From CAZZCU01 sp964652825 (GTDB taxonomy: Bacteria > Bdellovibrionota_B > Oligoflexia > Oligoflexales > CAZZCU01), in contig CAZZCU010000042.1 of the NCBI GenBank assembly GCA_964652825.1, positions 1 to 14,055 of the forward strand: a stretch of DNA of 14,055 nt. The letters run 5' to 3'. Position 1 is the stretch's first letter. Each line of letters starts with the position of its first letter. Under the pieces are notes generated by a model. The model had not been told where the DNA came from and did not search any database. It saw only the letters and a program-made list of their open reading frames with translations. Below are positions 5,306-12,966 of the stretch, one piece after another. The position numbers and the translations under genes are program-made.

Positions 5306-6565
5306 TTAACCCGCCTTATCTGTCTTCTCAAACAGTTGCAGGTCAGCCTGTTCAATGAGATTGGCAATGAGTTTGGAAATATTACCGTCCACAACGCTTA
5401 AGGACGAGTCGATGCGGAAGTCACCAGGTTGCACTTGATCGTCTTTGACAACTTTGGTCATTAGATCGGGAATTTCCAGCTTGCTTAGACTTTCGTGAGT
5501 CGAGGAATGTACGGCAATGGTGATTTTATCATCAGGAACTACATCCGCGATCGCCTGGCGAATAACCGAGGCGAATGCCTGCGGCGAGACATTGATTTCG
5601 CGGCGAATTAACGTCTCCGCAATCGCCTGCGTGATTTCGTAAAAATTCTGTTGCACGTTTTCAAGAATGGTTTTTTTAACGTGTTCCAGTTCGGTCACGA
5701 TGCTGGCGATGTTGCCTAGTAAAGGCGCGACGGACGCTTGCATTTGAACGATGGCTTTTTCTTCGCCGACCTTAAAACCATCCTGATAGCCCGTAGCGTT
5801 GGCGGTTTCATATTGGCTTTGCAACACTTTGGGATCGGCCGCTTGTTGCTCGGCACGGGCTTTGTATTCATTGATAGCATTGGCTTCTTGGTTGGCCAGA
5901 GCATCAGATGGATTTGGATTCATGGGAATAAACGGATCAGCACCTGCGGTAGCCGCCGGCGTTTCGGTCGCGACTTGCTCGTCGCCACTCATCTGATTGA
6001 TGTTTTGAATAGCTTTGCCGACAGCGTCGATAGTTTTCTTCTGTGCTTGAAAATTGTGTAGCTGAACCTCTTCTGGGCTTTTTGCTGATCCATGTGGTGA
6101 GGAGGTATGAGTCTGCTCGCTAGTTGAAGCAGCCGCACTATCGATATCTTCTTTGGTAAGGGATGCTGTTGCGTGGGTGCTTGTCTCGACTTCTGTATGA
6201 GCTTCGCTTTCGGCGTCGTAGTCCAGATCTTCGTCATCATCGATGCGCACAGGTCCGGTAGTATTACGGGCGCGTCGCTTTTTCCATTCATTGGTAAAAT
6301 CGACGGGCTGAAGAATAGGCATTCTGTTGTCTTCGTCGCGCAGATCTTTATTCAAGCCTTCCGGATCAAGTACGACTTCTTCCATAGTCGCGCGCTCATG
6401 GAGTTTGGCTCGTATAATATTGGATGATGGATTGTCGCGATGCGCAATCGGATTTTCGCAAATTTCCTCAAAAGAAAATTTGTATAACGCCAAGCTGTCA
6501 ATCAGCTTGGCGTTAGTTACTTTTATGTATCTGCCAGTGCGGCGTTCGCCGTCAGTATTGCGCAC
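5306..6565 (-). CDS. fliH: Flagellar assembly protein FliH with long acidic N-terminal extension
   Basis: This encodes 419 residues, against about 230-250 for typical FliH. The C-terminal half (from about residue 255, ATGYQDGFKVGEEKAIVQMQ) has the FliH pattern: a G...G-type helix, then 'FYEITQAIAETLIRREINVSPQAF', then 'VQPGDFRIDSSLSVVDGNISK', the last matching the conserved 'GD.rldt..g.vD..i..rl' end. FliH dimers bind the FliI N-terminus, restrain its ATPase and attach it to the C-ring. Residues 1-100 are an unrecognised module, and 100-240 are acidic and Ser/Thr-rich (RIDDDEDLDYDAES). The GTG start at 6565 is supported by AGGAG eight bases upstream. It follows fliF by 14 nt, where fliG would be expected. 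A 13-bp hairpin lies 50 nt inside the gene. Confidence 0.85.
   Translation of the reverse strand: MRNTDGERRTGRYIKVTNAKLIDSLALYKFSFEEICENPIAHRDNPSSNIIRAKLHERATMEEVVLDPEGLNKDLRDEDNRMPILQPVDFTNEWKKRRARNTTGPVRIDDDEDLDYDAESEAHTEVETSTHATASLTKEDIDSAAASTSEQTHTSSPHGSAKSPEEVQLHNFQAQKKTIDAVGKAIQNINQMSGDEQVATETPAATAGADPFIPMNPNPSDALANQEANAINEYKARAEQQAADPKVLQSQYETANATGYQDGFKVGEEKAIVQMQASVAPLLGNIASIVTELEHVKKTILENVQQNFYEITQAIAETLIRREINVSPQAFASVIRQAIADVVPDDKITIAVHSSTHESLSKLEIPDLMTKVVKDDQVQPGDFRIDSSLSVVDGNISKLIANLIEQADLQLFEKTDKAG
6485..6515 (-). repeat. Perfect 13-bp hairpin inside the start of fliH
   Basis: TAACGCCAAGCTG (6485-6497) and CAGCTTGGCGTTA (6503-6515) are exact reverse complements with a five-base loop. 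In the mRNA the stem begins 50 nt after the fliH start codon and is followed within a few bases by a U-rich stretch (TTTTCTTTT in the minus strand). It overlaps codons for NAKLIDSLAL. It could act as an attenuator, an RNase-processing or stability element, or a translational brake. It is not a classical terminator, because the U-tract is interrupted and set back. Confidence 0.6.
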
Positions 6566-6579
6566 GTTCTAGACTCCTA

Positions 6580-8199
6580 TTAGTGCGTGGCGCCATGGGG
6601 ATTCAGCATCATACGTAACGCTTCGGTTGTGCGTGCAGGCTCGTGTTTCGCAAGATACAGAACTTGTTCCTGAGGCGTCATCTTGTCGAACGGAACATCT
6701 TCTTTGACCTGGATGCTTTGAACGCCAGTCAACTCCAGGTCTGGTTTGAACTCCTGGATATTGGTCTCTTGGCGTTTGCGCTCGGGATCATACGCCAACC
6801 AGCGGAAGTACGGCCGTACGATGAATCCGACAAACAAGACCAAAGCTAATGCTGCCACGGCGGATAAAGTTAAAGTGGATATGTATTCGCGTGTTTCGCG
6901 ATTTTGTTCAGCAATGACGGTGGTCTGGACCGCATCCAACTGGAACATCATATTGTGAACACGGACTTCGTCTCGGCCGTCGCGGAAACCAATTGCGGTC
7001 TTAACGAGTTCCTCGATTTTTTTCATTTCTTCGTCGGTACGCGCTTCGAATGTCGCTGCGGTTCCATTGGTCGGATAGACTTGTTTGCCGTCGACAATAA
7101 CGGCTGCTGAAATTCTCTTAATGGTTCCAACGGGCAAGATTTTGTGGCTCAGGGTTTTGGCGATTTCATAGTTCAATCGCTCTGAGCCGCGAGCGGACTT
7201 GGTCTGGGCGGTCGCCATGGAAACATCTTCTTGTTCGCCAGGTACGTTTGACTTGCTTCCCGGTATACCCGTGGGATTCAAGCCAGTACCGTGAACGTCT
7301 TGATTGGTAACATTCGAGGCTATAACGGCGACACGATCAGGATCGATATCGGAAATGGTTTGTTCTTCCTTGGTATAGTCGATGGTGGCATCAACTTTAG
7401 CGTCAACGCGATCATGGCCGGCGACTTTGCCCACGAGTCCACGGATGCGGTTTTCGAGTTCTTTCTCCACATCGCGTTTATATTGCAGCATTTCCTTCGT
7501 CTGCTGTGACGAGGGATCGCCGTTTCTTTCCTCGGTGAGCATTTTACCTTCGTTGTCGATGATGGTGATGTTATCGGTTTTCAATCCCTCGACCGAGCGT
7601 GAGACCAAATGGACAACACCGCGAATTTGTTTTTCATCGAGTCGACTGCCTTGCTTAAAGCGCAGGTAAATAGCCGCCGTTGGCTCTTTTTTGTCTTCGA
7701 CGAAAAGACTTTGTTGCGGAGTGACTATATGAACTCTGGCGGACAACACGCCCTCGATGGACGAGATGGTTCGTTGTAGCTCGCCTTGAATAGCGCGAAG
7801 TTTGTGAATACGCTGATCAAACTCGGTGCGTGTGAAGTCAGCTTTATCAAATTTCTCCCAGCCGACAAGACCTTGATTCGGCAGACCTTCTTGCGCGAGC
7901 TTTAGGCGCAAATGGGCCAGATTCTCCGTGGGAACCTGAATGCCTTTACTATCGACAGTGTAGTCATTGATACTATTCTTTTTGAAGTAACCAATAATCG
8001 CCTGGGAATCTTCGGGCGAAATATCAACGAACAGGTAGTTGCGGTCTTGGTCGGGTTTAGTCGCAACCAAGAAGACGATACCCATGATCGCCGCTGAGAT
8101 TGCGCCGCCGACCACGAATTTTTTCGTGGTGTTGAGCTGAGCCCAGAACTTGCTCGCCTGTGCCCCTAAGTTATTCAGAAATTGACGAAAGTTATCCAC
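6580..8199 (-). CDS. fliF: Flagellar MS-ring protein FliF
   Basis: This encodes 539 residues, close to the usual 550-560. The first membrane helix is near residues 29-46 (VVGGAISAAIMGIVFLVA). It is followed by the YscJ-like ring-building domains (NSINDYTVDSKGIQVP..LAHLRLKLAQEGLPNQGLVGWEKFDK, and the ASVHIVTP-like ARVHIVTPQQSLFV). The second helix is near 442-462 (LTLSAVAALALVLFVGFIV). The cytoplasmic tail keeps the FliG-binding pattern 'VPFDKMTPQEQVLYLAKHEPARTTEALRMML'. FliF forms the inner-membrane ring that anchors the C-ring and houses the export gate. GTG 8199 has GAGG six bases upstream. It lies 19 nt after fliE. No fliG follows, although the tail suggests a FliG partner exists. Confidence 0.97.
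   Translation of the reverse strand: MDNFRQFLNNLGAQASKFWAQLNTTKKFVVGGAISAAIMGIVFLVATKPDQDRNYLFVDISPEDSQAIIGYFKKNSINDYTVDSKGIQVPTENLAHLRLKLAQEGLPNQGLVGWEKFDKADFTRTEFDQRIHKLRAIQGELQRTISSIEGVLSARVHIVTPQQSLFVEDKKEPTAAIYLRFKQGSRLDEKQIRGVVHLVSRSVEGLKTDNITIIDNEGKMLTEERNGDPSSQQTKEMLQYKRDVEKELENRIRGLVGKVAGHDRVDAKVDATIDYTKEEQTISDIDPDRVAVIASNVTNQDVHGTGLNPTGIPGSKSNVPGEQEDVSMATAQTKSARGSERLNYEIAKTLSHKILPVGTIKRISAAVIVDGKQVYPTNGTAATFEARTDEEMKKIEELVKTAIGFRDGRDEVRVHNMMFQLDAVQTTVIAEQNRETREYISTLTLSAVAALALVLFVGFIVRPYFRWLAYDPERKRQETNIQEFKPDLELTGVQSIQVKEDVPFDKMTPQEQVLYLAKHEPARTTEALRMMLNPHGATH
8111..8130 (-). repeat. 8-bp hairpin inside the start of fliF
   Basis: ACCACGAA (8111-8118) and TTCGTGGT (8123-8130) are exact reverse complements around a TTTT loop, 69 nt after the fliF start, within codons for TTKKFVV. 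It is shorter than the fliH hairpin and may be chance. It is listed because both sit at a similar distance inside their genes. Confidence 0.3.
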
Positions 8200-8218
8200 G
8201 AATTACCTCGATGATAGA

Positions 8219-8551
8219 TCACACTGGCATACGCATAACTTCTTGATATGCTTCGAGAACACGATTGCGGATTTGTACCATTAGATTGAAACCTAATTCG
8301 GCTTGGGTCGCGGCAAGCATGGTTTCATGAAGGTTTTGATCCTTGCCGGACGCTAGATTGGTAGCCATGGTATCTGACTGCTTTTGCATGGCGTCCACTT
8401 CTTTGACGCCATTTTGTAAATGATCGATAAATGACAGGCCGCCGGAAGTTTTGCCGTTACTGGTATTGTTGGGTTTGGCTTGTGTTTGCATATCACGCAG
8501 CTGTGCGAGCATTAGCTCCGCCGCTGGTGATTTTATGCCGACTTTACTCAC
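8219..8551 (-). CDS. fliE: Flagellar hook-basal body protein FliE
   Basis: This encodes 110 residues, the standard FliE length. The C-terminal two thirds match the family: 'FIDHLQNGVKEVDAMQKQSDTMATNLASG' (residues 41-69) and 'LHETMLAATQAELGFNLMVQIRNRVLEAYQEVMRMPV' at the end, with the typical 'AYqEvMrMpV' terminus. FliE is the first protein exported and joins the MS ring and export gate to the proximal rod. The N-terminal 40 residues are Asn/Ser/Thr-rich and variable, as usual. GTG 8551 is the start; GGGAGG lies eight bases upstream. It sits between flgC (29 nt gap) and fliF (19 nt gap), the canonical order. Confidence 0.96.
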   Translation of the reverse strand: MSKVGIKSPAAELMLAQLRDMQTQAKPNNTSNGKTSGGLSFIDHLQNGVKEVDAMQKQSDTMATNLASGKDQNLHETMLAATQAELGFNLMVQIRNRVLEAYQEVMRMPV

Positions 8552-8580
8552 GACTTATTCCTCCCACTCTCTATCGCTGC

Positions 8581-9018
8581 TTAGCGACCAATTTCCAAGG
8601 CTTTGGTCGCCATTTGCTTGGCGCTGTTCAAAGCCGTGGTGTTGGCTTCAAAGGCCCTGGTGGCAGCAATCATATTAACCATTTCATTCATGACCTGGAT
8701 GTTAGGCATCTCGACGTAGCCGTCCTTGTCAGCATCAGCATGCGAAGGATCAAAGACCCGGCGTGGAGCATTGGTGTCGGTGTGAATGTTAACAACTTTG
8801 ACATTCTTTAACTGCGTGCCAAATGATTCGTCCAGGAAGTTCTCGAATTGATTGCCTTCCGGAGTTGCCGCAAAAACCACGTCTTTGCGCTTGTAGGGAC
8901 CGCCTTCTTCGGTGCGTGTCGTCTGGGCGTTGGCCAGGTTGGAGCTGAGCACGTTCATGCGGACGCGTTGTGCTGCCAGACCGGAGGAACTAATGTTCAT
9001 TGCGGAGAAAAAACTCAT
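8581..9018 (-). CDS. flgC: Flagellar basal-body rod protein FlgC
   Basis: This encodes 145 residues. The N-terminal rod motif is clear: 'MNISSSGLAAQRVRMNVLSSNLANAQTTRTEEGGPYKRKDVVF', including the FlgC-specific 'TTRT.EGGPYkRk'. The C-terminal motif 'VEMPNIQVMNEMVNMIAATRAFEANTTALNSAKQMATKALEIG' is the common axial-protein helix. FlgC is a proximal rod subunit in the periplasm, exported by the flagellar type III system without a cleaved signal. A strong GGAGG site lies nine bases before the start. It begins two bases after flgB ends. Confidence 0.97.
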   Translation of the reverse strand: MSFFSAMNISSSGLAAQRVRMNVLSSNLANAQTTRTEEGGPYKRKDVVFAATPEGNQFENFLDESFGTQLKNVKVVNIHTDTNAPRRVFDPSHADADKDGYVEMPNIQVMNEMVNMIAATRAFEANTTALNSAKQMATKALEIGR

Positions 9019-9020
9019 GT

Positions 9021-9440
9021 TTATCTACCTCCAGAGGTAATTGCGTAGCGAACGAGACCAATTTTCTTATTGATAAGCTCGACAGCCGATCGGTAAAGGA
9101 TCTGGTTCTGTGCGAGTTCGGCCATCTCTTTATCGACATCGACGGTGTTGCCGTCTTCGGTGATACTTTCCTGCGGACGAACATAGACGTCTGGTTCGAT
9201 CGTGCCATCCGCTTGTGTAAGATCGTCGCGAAAATGTTTTGGATTCGTTGCCTTCATCGGAAACGGATCGTCAGTACCGGAAGCTGCTTGCAGTTGCTCT
9301 TCGAAATCGTAGCCAAGCGCGCGGAACCCGGGTGTTTCAGCATTGGCGACGTTGGCAGTGATAACTTTCTGCCGCACGAGCCGCTGATTCAGCGATTCCA
9401 TCTGCACTTTGTCCGCAAAATTGAAGATGCCGCTAACCAT
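9021..9440 (-). CDS. flgB: Flagellar basal-body rod protein FlgB
   Basis: This encodes 139 residues. The N-terminal region holds the rod motif 'RLVRQKVITANVANAETPGFRAL' (residues 20-42) and the C-terminal part 'TVDVDKEMAELAQNQILYRSAVELINKKIGLVRYAI' (99-134). Both are standard for FlgB, which forms the proximal rod on top of FliE. The start ATG lies five bases after the stop of the sigma-54 activator gene, with only a weak TAAGAT upstream, so translation may depend on coupling. It is directly followed by flgC. Confidence 0.97.
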   Translation of the reverse strand: MVSGIFNFADKVQMESLNQRLVRQKVITANVANAETPGFRALGYDFEEQLQAASGTDDPFPMKATNPKHFRDDLTQADGTIEPDVYVRPQESITEDGNTVDVDKEMAELAQNQILYRSAVELINKKIGLVRYAITSGGR

Positions 9441-9445
9441 ATATC

Positions 9446-10549
9446 TTACAAAGCCTTACCAGTAGGGGGGCTTGGGACTTCCAGTCCAGCCGCCGTGAAT
9501 TCATTGATCTTGTTACGTAACGTACGCAAGCTGATACCGAGGGTTTTGGCAGCATGCGTGCGATTACCGCTATGACGCTTAAGTGTCTCGATGATGAATT
9601 TGGTTTCCACTTCGTACATGGACTTGCCGATCGGCAGGGTCTTAACCCAATCAAGGTTCTCCAGTGACTTGGCTGCTTCGAGCGGCAGCTCATCGCCTTT
9701 GATGATCGCGCTTTTGGCCATCAGGATGGCGCGTTGCATGACGTTTTGAAGTTCACGCACGTTGCCCGGCCATGGATAGTTCAAGAGACGATTGGCGGCT
9801 TCCTGACTGAATTGCACGCTGCCGCGTCCAAACTGAGTGGCATAGTGATTGAGATAATGTTGTGCCAGCAACATGACATCTTTGGGGCGTTCACGAAGTG
9901 CCGGAACTTTGAGATGGATAACATAGAGCCGGTAATAGAGATCCTGGCGGAAATCACCGCTGGCAACAGCACTGGCGATATCACGATTGCTGGTCGCGAT
10001 AATACGCGTGTCGATACTGACAGGGCCGCTGCCGCCGATGCGCTCGATTTCGCGCTCTTGGAGCGCGCGCAATAATTTGGCCTGCAGTACTGGCTCGATC
10101 TCGGTGACTTCGTCGAGGAGCAACGTGCCACCCTGTGCTTGCTCAAATTTACCGAGATGACGTTGGTGTGCACCTGTGAATGCACCTTTCTCGTGACCAA
10201 ATAGTTCGCTTTCAAGCAACGACGGGGGAATTGCGGCACAGTTGATCGCAACAAACGGCTTGTCTTTGCGATTGGAGCAATCATGAATCATGCGGGCAAT
10301 GACTTCTTTGCCGGTGCCGGATTCGCCGGTAATGAGCACCGGTACGTTGGTGTGAGCTATCTGCTGCACGACTTCTTTGATGTTCTGCATTTTTTCGTCA
10401 GCGGTAATGAAGCCGAAGTCATGGCTGGTACCTGCCGCACCCTGGCGCTGTTGCTGTACGAAATTAACGTACTCGTCGCCGGTGACCTGGTTACTTGCTG
10501 ACTCATTAGCGCGTGCAATTGCACCGTTGGTGTGGTGAGCGGACGCCAT
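9446..10549 (-). CDS. Sigma-54-dependent transcription activator lacking a receiver domain (FlrC/FlbD-like)
   Basis: This encodes 367 residues. Residues 1-45 are a short, Gln/Ala-rich leader with no receiver, PAS or GAF domain. The AAA+ domain follows: Walker A GESGTGK (75-81), the sigma-54 contact loop GAFTGA (122-127), Walker B LLLDE (143-147) and arginine-finger region FRQDLYYRL (200-208). A Fis-type HTH ends the protein (NRTHAAKTLGISLRTLRNKIN, about 329-349). Such proteins remodel RNA polymerase-sigma-54 to open -24/-12 promoters. ATG 10549 is preferred to the adjacent GTG 10552 because GGAGG lies five bases before it. Its place between the first operon gene and flgB suggests control of flagellar promoters, perhaps including its own. 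Without a receiver it may be constitutively active or controlled by a partner protein. Confidence 0.9.
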   Translation of the reverse strand: MASAHHTNGAIARANESASNQVTGDEYVNFVQQQRQGAAGTSHDFGFITADEKMQNIKEVVQQIAHTNVPVLITGESGTGKEVIARMIHDCSNRKDKPFVAINCAAIPPSLLESELFGHEKGAFTGAHQRHLGKFEQAQGGTLLLDEVTEIEPVLQAKLLRALQEREIERIGGSGPVSIDTRIIATSNRDIASAVASGDFRQDLYYRLYVIHLKVPALRERPKDVMLLAQHYLNHYATQFGRGSVQFSQEAANRLLNYPWPGNVRELQNVMQRAILMAKSAIIKGDELPLEAAKSLENLDWVKTLPIGKSMYEVETKFIIETLKRHSGNRTHAAKTLGISLRTLRNKINEFTAAGLEVPSPPTGKAL

Positions 10550-10554
10550 CACTT

Positions 10555-10559
10555 CCTCC
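10555..10559 (-). promoter_or_regulatory. Shine-Dalgarno site deciding the activator start
   Basis: GGAGG on the minus strand lies five bases before ATG 10549 but only two before GTG 10552. This favours the ATG as start of the sigma-54 activator. Confidence 0.7.
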
Positions 10560-10561
10560 GT

Positions 10562-12898
10562 TTATGGTTCGAGCTGACTAAGACGTTCCTTAGCCAGATT
10601 TGAGTAGAATTGGTTATTCGCGTCTTCCGCAGCCTTGCGGAATGCATTGATTGCCTCTTCTTTGCGACCCGCGCGGTACAGTAAGAGTCCACCTTTGTAG
10701 AGAGACTCAGCGCGATTTTCCAGATTTCCAGATTCGCCGCCAGCAAGCGCATAAAGTTTGCCGGCTTCCAGGAAGCGGTTTGCTTCACGATATTCTTCCG
10801 CGAGATTATTTAGTTGTGTTGCCCAAAGCTTGCGGGCTTCTTCGTCGCCGCTGAGCGAAGCTGGTTTAATGTATTGCATCAATGATGTTGCTTGTTGTTT
10901 TTCTTTGCTCATACCCAGAGCCGCAAAGCGCGTGGCCAGTCGACTCAAGAGTCGCACCGAGTTTGCGGAAGCACTGGTTGCGGCATCACCTTCGCTGTCT
11001 GAGGAAGAGGATAATGAGGTTTCTGTGGCTAAGGTCTGTGTCCACCGCTCAAGGATAATCACCGCCGGTGTTCTTGTCGGAATCGCATCTTCGAGACTTT
11101 TCTCAAGATGTGGTCGCATCGCGGCGTAAGTTTCGCCCTTTTGCGCAGTGTTAAGACTGGTCCAGCTACGCATCATATCCTGGTCGGCTTTGCGCATTTT
11201 GGCTTGCAGGGTGCTGGTATTGCCACCGCGATTTTGCGCACGCATGGCTTGGATCGTGTTACCCGCTGCGACACTTAGCCAGAAATTCGCCTTGAAGCGA
11301 TCGGCATCCGTCTGCATGCCGGCAGCTGCGGTCTCGTAATGGCCGACTGCGCTTTCGTTGCGGCCGGTGTGACGATAAGATTCAGCTAGAACCCAGGCAA
11401 CGCTTGCAGTCTTTTTTATGGACTGCAGCGAAATTGGTAGGGTTTCGTAGTCGTTGACTGCTTTGTTGAATGCGGCGCTACTCAGAAGCTTGTCAAAGTG
11501 TTTAGTAAGATGAATTTTTAAATTGTTGCTTAATTGTGTGCGGAAAGGTTCGGTCGCCGGACCGGTGAAACGTTTGAAATAGCCGGCGGCAAACTTGCCA
11601 ATTTCCGGATTCCAATCGGCATTACTTTGAATCATTTGATTGAGCAGCAAGCTTGTACCAAGAAATGCAGTACGATCGCTTTCGACGGCGTTGATATTAT
11701 TCTGTAAGTTAATACGGGACTGATCATCGAGCGCGACTAGTGTTGCCCGATTATTTTGCAAAGCATCTACAGTTGTCTGATCGTGCGAGCGCCAGTAGGT
11801 TGTTCTGATTGCCAGTTGAGCGGCAAGTTCCGAGCTCTTTTTCGGAGCTACATTGTTAGCGGCGCTGCCGAATTGCGAGAGATTACCAGGACCATTCTCC
11901 TGGATGGCTCGAATCGCCTGGATATCAAGGCGACGCATCTGCGCAAACGGTACCAAATCATGACCCGGGAATTTCTCGATCAGTGATTGGAAGTAACCGT
12001 CCGCTAATGTCAGATTACCTTGACCAAGGTGTGATTCGGCAAAACGCCAGAGATGCAAGGCGTTGTTCTCGAATACTCCCGGTTCTTTATGTAAAACATT
12101 TTGATAAGCCAACAGTGCACGGTTTTCGTGGCCGTAGTCAAACATTTGGCCTGCATAGTTCGCAAGCGCGCCGGCGGATGCAGCGGCTTTGCCGGCATTG
12201 TTTCGTAGCCAATCAGCATTGCCTTTGTTGCTTTCAAACACTGCTGTTTGCAGACGGTAGACATAGATAGGATATTCTTGCCAGTAAGCGCCCGCTCCTT
12301 CAGGAGTACTTTGCATGGCACTGATCAGTGCTTCTGGCTCGCTGAAGTCTTGCGTCGGTGCTTGTAGTAAAAACTTTTTTCCTGAACTTGCTTCGGATGC
12401 TGCTGTTGTTTGCTGTGGCTCGGCCGGAAGTGTGTCGGTGTCGCCTGCCGGAGTGACTGGCGCGGTGAGGTCACCGTCTTCAGCCAATGGCATGCCGGTC
12501 ACCTGATCTCGTGGTTCACGATAGTCCTGATTGTACATATCAACGACAACCCGAAATGGCTCGTCGAAGCTGGTGACGGTTGTGCGAATCTGGCGATTTT
12601 TGAGCACTAACTTTAAAGATGTACCTTGACCACCCAGGTCTTTGACGAGAATGCGTCTAACATGTCTTTCGTCGTAATGATCTATTCCGGAGATTTCAGT
12701 GGGACTGGTGTTGTATAATTCTAAAACTAAGGCGTTTTCGCCTTTGATTGCGTAATAGCGAAACTCTTTTTTGTTCTTGAAGGTCAGCGATAGCTGGCTG
12801 AAGGTATTGCTGGCGGCAATAACTGAGGAATGCCCACAAGTAAGGGCGATTGCGGTCCAGACAATAATACGAAGCTGTCTCATGCGTATAACGCTCAT
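10562..12898 (-). CDS. Periplasmic AMIN-like/TPR protein heading the flagellar operon
   Basis: This encodes 778 residues from ATG 12898. A signal peptide covers about residues 1-30 (basic start, core IIVWTAIALTCG, then SSVIAAS). Residues 32-125 form a beta-rich AMIN-like domain (FRYYAIKGENALVLELYNTS, HVRRILVKDLGGQGTSLKLVL, EPFRVVVDMY). A Thr/Pro/Glu-rich linker reaches about 190. The rest is helical with TPR-like repeats, clearest around GHENRALLAYQNVL and LADGYFQSLIEKFPGHDL, and at the C-terminus (FLEAGKLYALAGG, KGGLLLYRAGRKEEAINAFRKAAED). A later ATG at 12883 (MRQLRIIVW) is possible; neither has a strong ribosome site. Longer starts would run into the sigma-54 promoter. AMIN domains tether proteins to the cell wall or pole and TPRs bind partners, so a periplasmic flagellar accessory role is inferred; I know no defined function. 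Confidence 0.75.
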   Translation of the reverse strand: MSVIRMRQLRIIVWTAIALTCGHSSVIAASNTFSQLSLTFKNKKEFRYYAIKGENALVLELYNTSPTEISGIDHYDERHVRRILVKDLGGQGTSLKLVLKNRQIRTTVTSFDEPFRVVVDMYNQDYREPRDQVTGMPLAEDGDLTAPVTPAGDTDTLPAEPQQTTAASEASSGKKFLLQAPTQDFSEPEALISAMQSTPEGAGAYWQEYPIYVYRLQTAVFESNKGNADWLRNNAGKAAASAGALANYAGQMFDYGHENRALLAYQNVLHKEPGVFENNALHLWRFAESHLGQGNLTLADGYFQSLIEKFPGHDLVPFAQMRRLDIQAIRAIQENGPGNLSQFGSAANNVAPKKSSELAAQLAIRTTYWRSHDQTTVDALQNNRATLVALDDQSRINLQNNINAVESDRTAFLGTSLLLNQMIQSNADWNPEIGKFAAGYFKRFTGPATEPFRTQLSNNLKIHLTKHFDKLLSSAAFNKAVNDYETLPISLQSIKKTASVAWVLAESYRHTGRNESAVGHYETAAAGMQTDADRFKANFWLSVAAGNTIQAMRAQNRGGNTSTLQAKMRKADQDMMRSWTSLNTAQKGETYAAMRPHLEKSLEDAIPTRTPAVIILERWTQTLATETSLSSSSDSEGDAATSASANSVRLLSRLATRFAALGMSKEKQQATSLMQYIKPASLSGDEEARKLWATQLNNLAEEYREANRFLEAGKLYALAGGESGNLENRAESLYKGGLLLYRAGRKEEAINAFRKAAEDANNQFYSNLAKERLSQLEP

Positions 12899-12950
12899 TT
12901 GGACAAGATGGAAGTTATGTGGTTGATAGAGATTGGGTTGAAGTACTAAA

Positions 12951-12966
12951 AGCAAGTTGCATGCCA
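12951..12966 (-). promoter_or_regulatory. Sigma-54 (-24/-12) promoter of the flagellar operon
   Basis: The minus strand reads TGGCATGCAACTTGCT. It matches the consensus TGGCAYG-N4-TTGCW at every fixed base, with exactly ten bases between the GG and GC dinucleotides. Transcription would start near 12940, about 42 nt before ATG 12898. The operon encodes a sigma-54 activator two genes on, which fits. The upstream activator sites would lie toward hldE. Confidence 0.85.

Noticed and set aside
6485..6515. The fliH hairpin as a true intrinsic terminator ending the upstream operon
   Set aside because: It is inside a supported gene start region, the U-tract is interrupted and begins several bases after the stem, and the downstream fliI and fliJ have no own promoter that I can see.
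12899..12955. Longer start (TTG 12955) for the AMIN/TPR protein
   Set aside because: It would overlap the sigma-54 promoter and lie upstream of the predicted transcription start, and it puts non-signal residues before the signal peptide.
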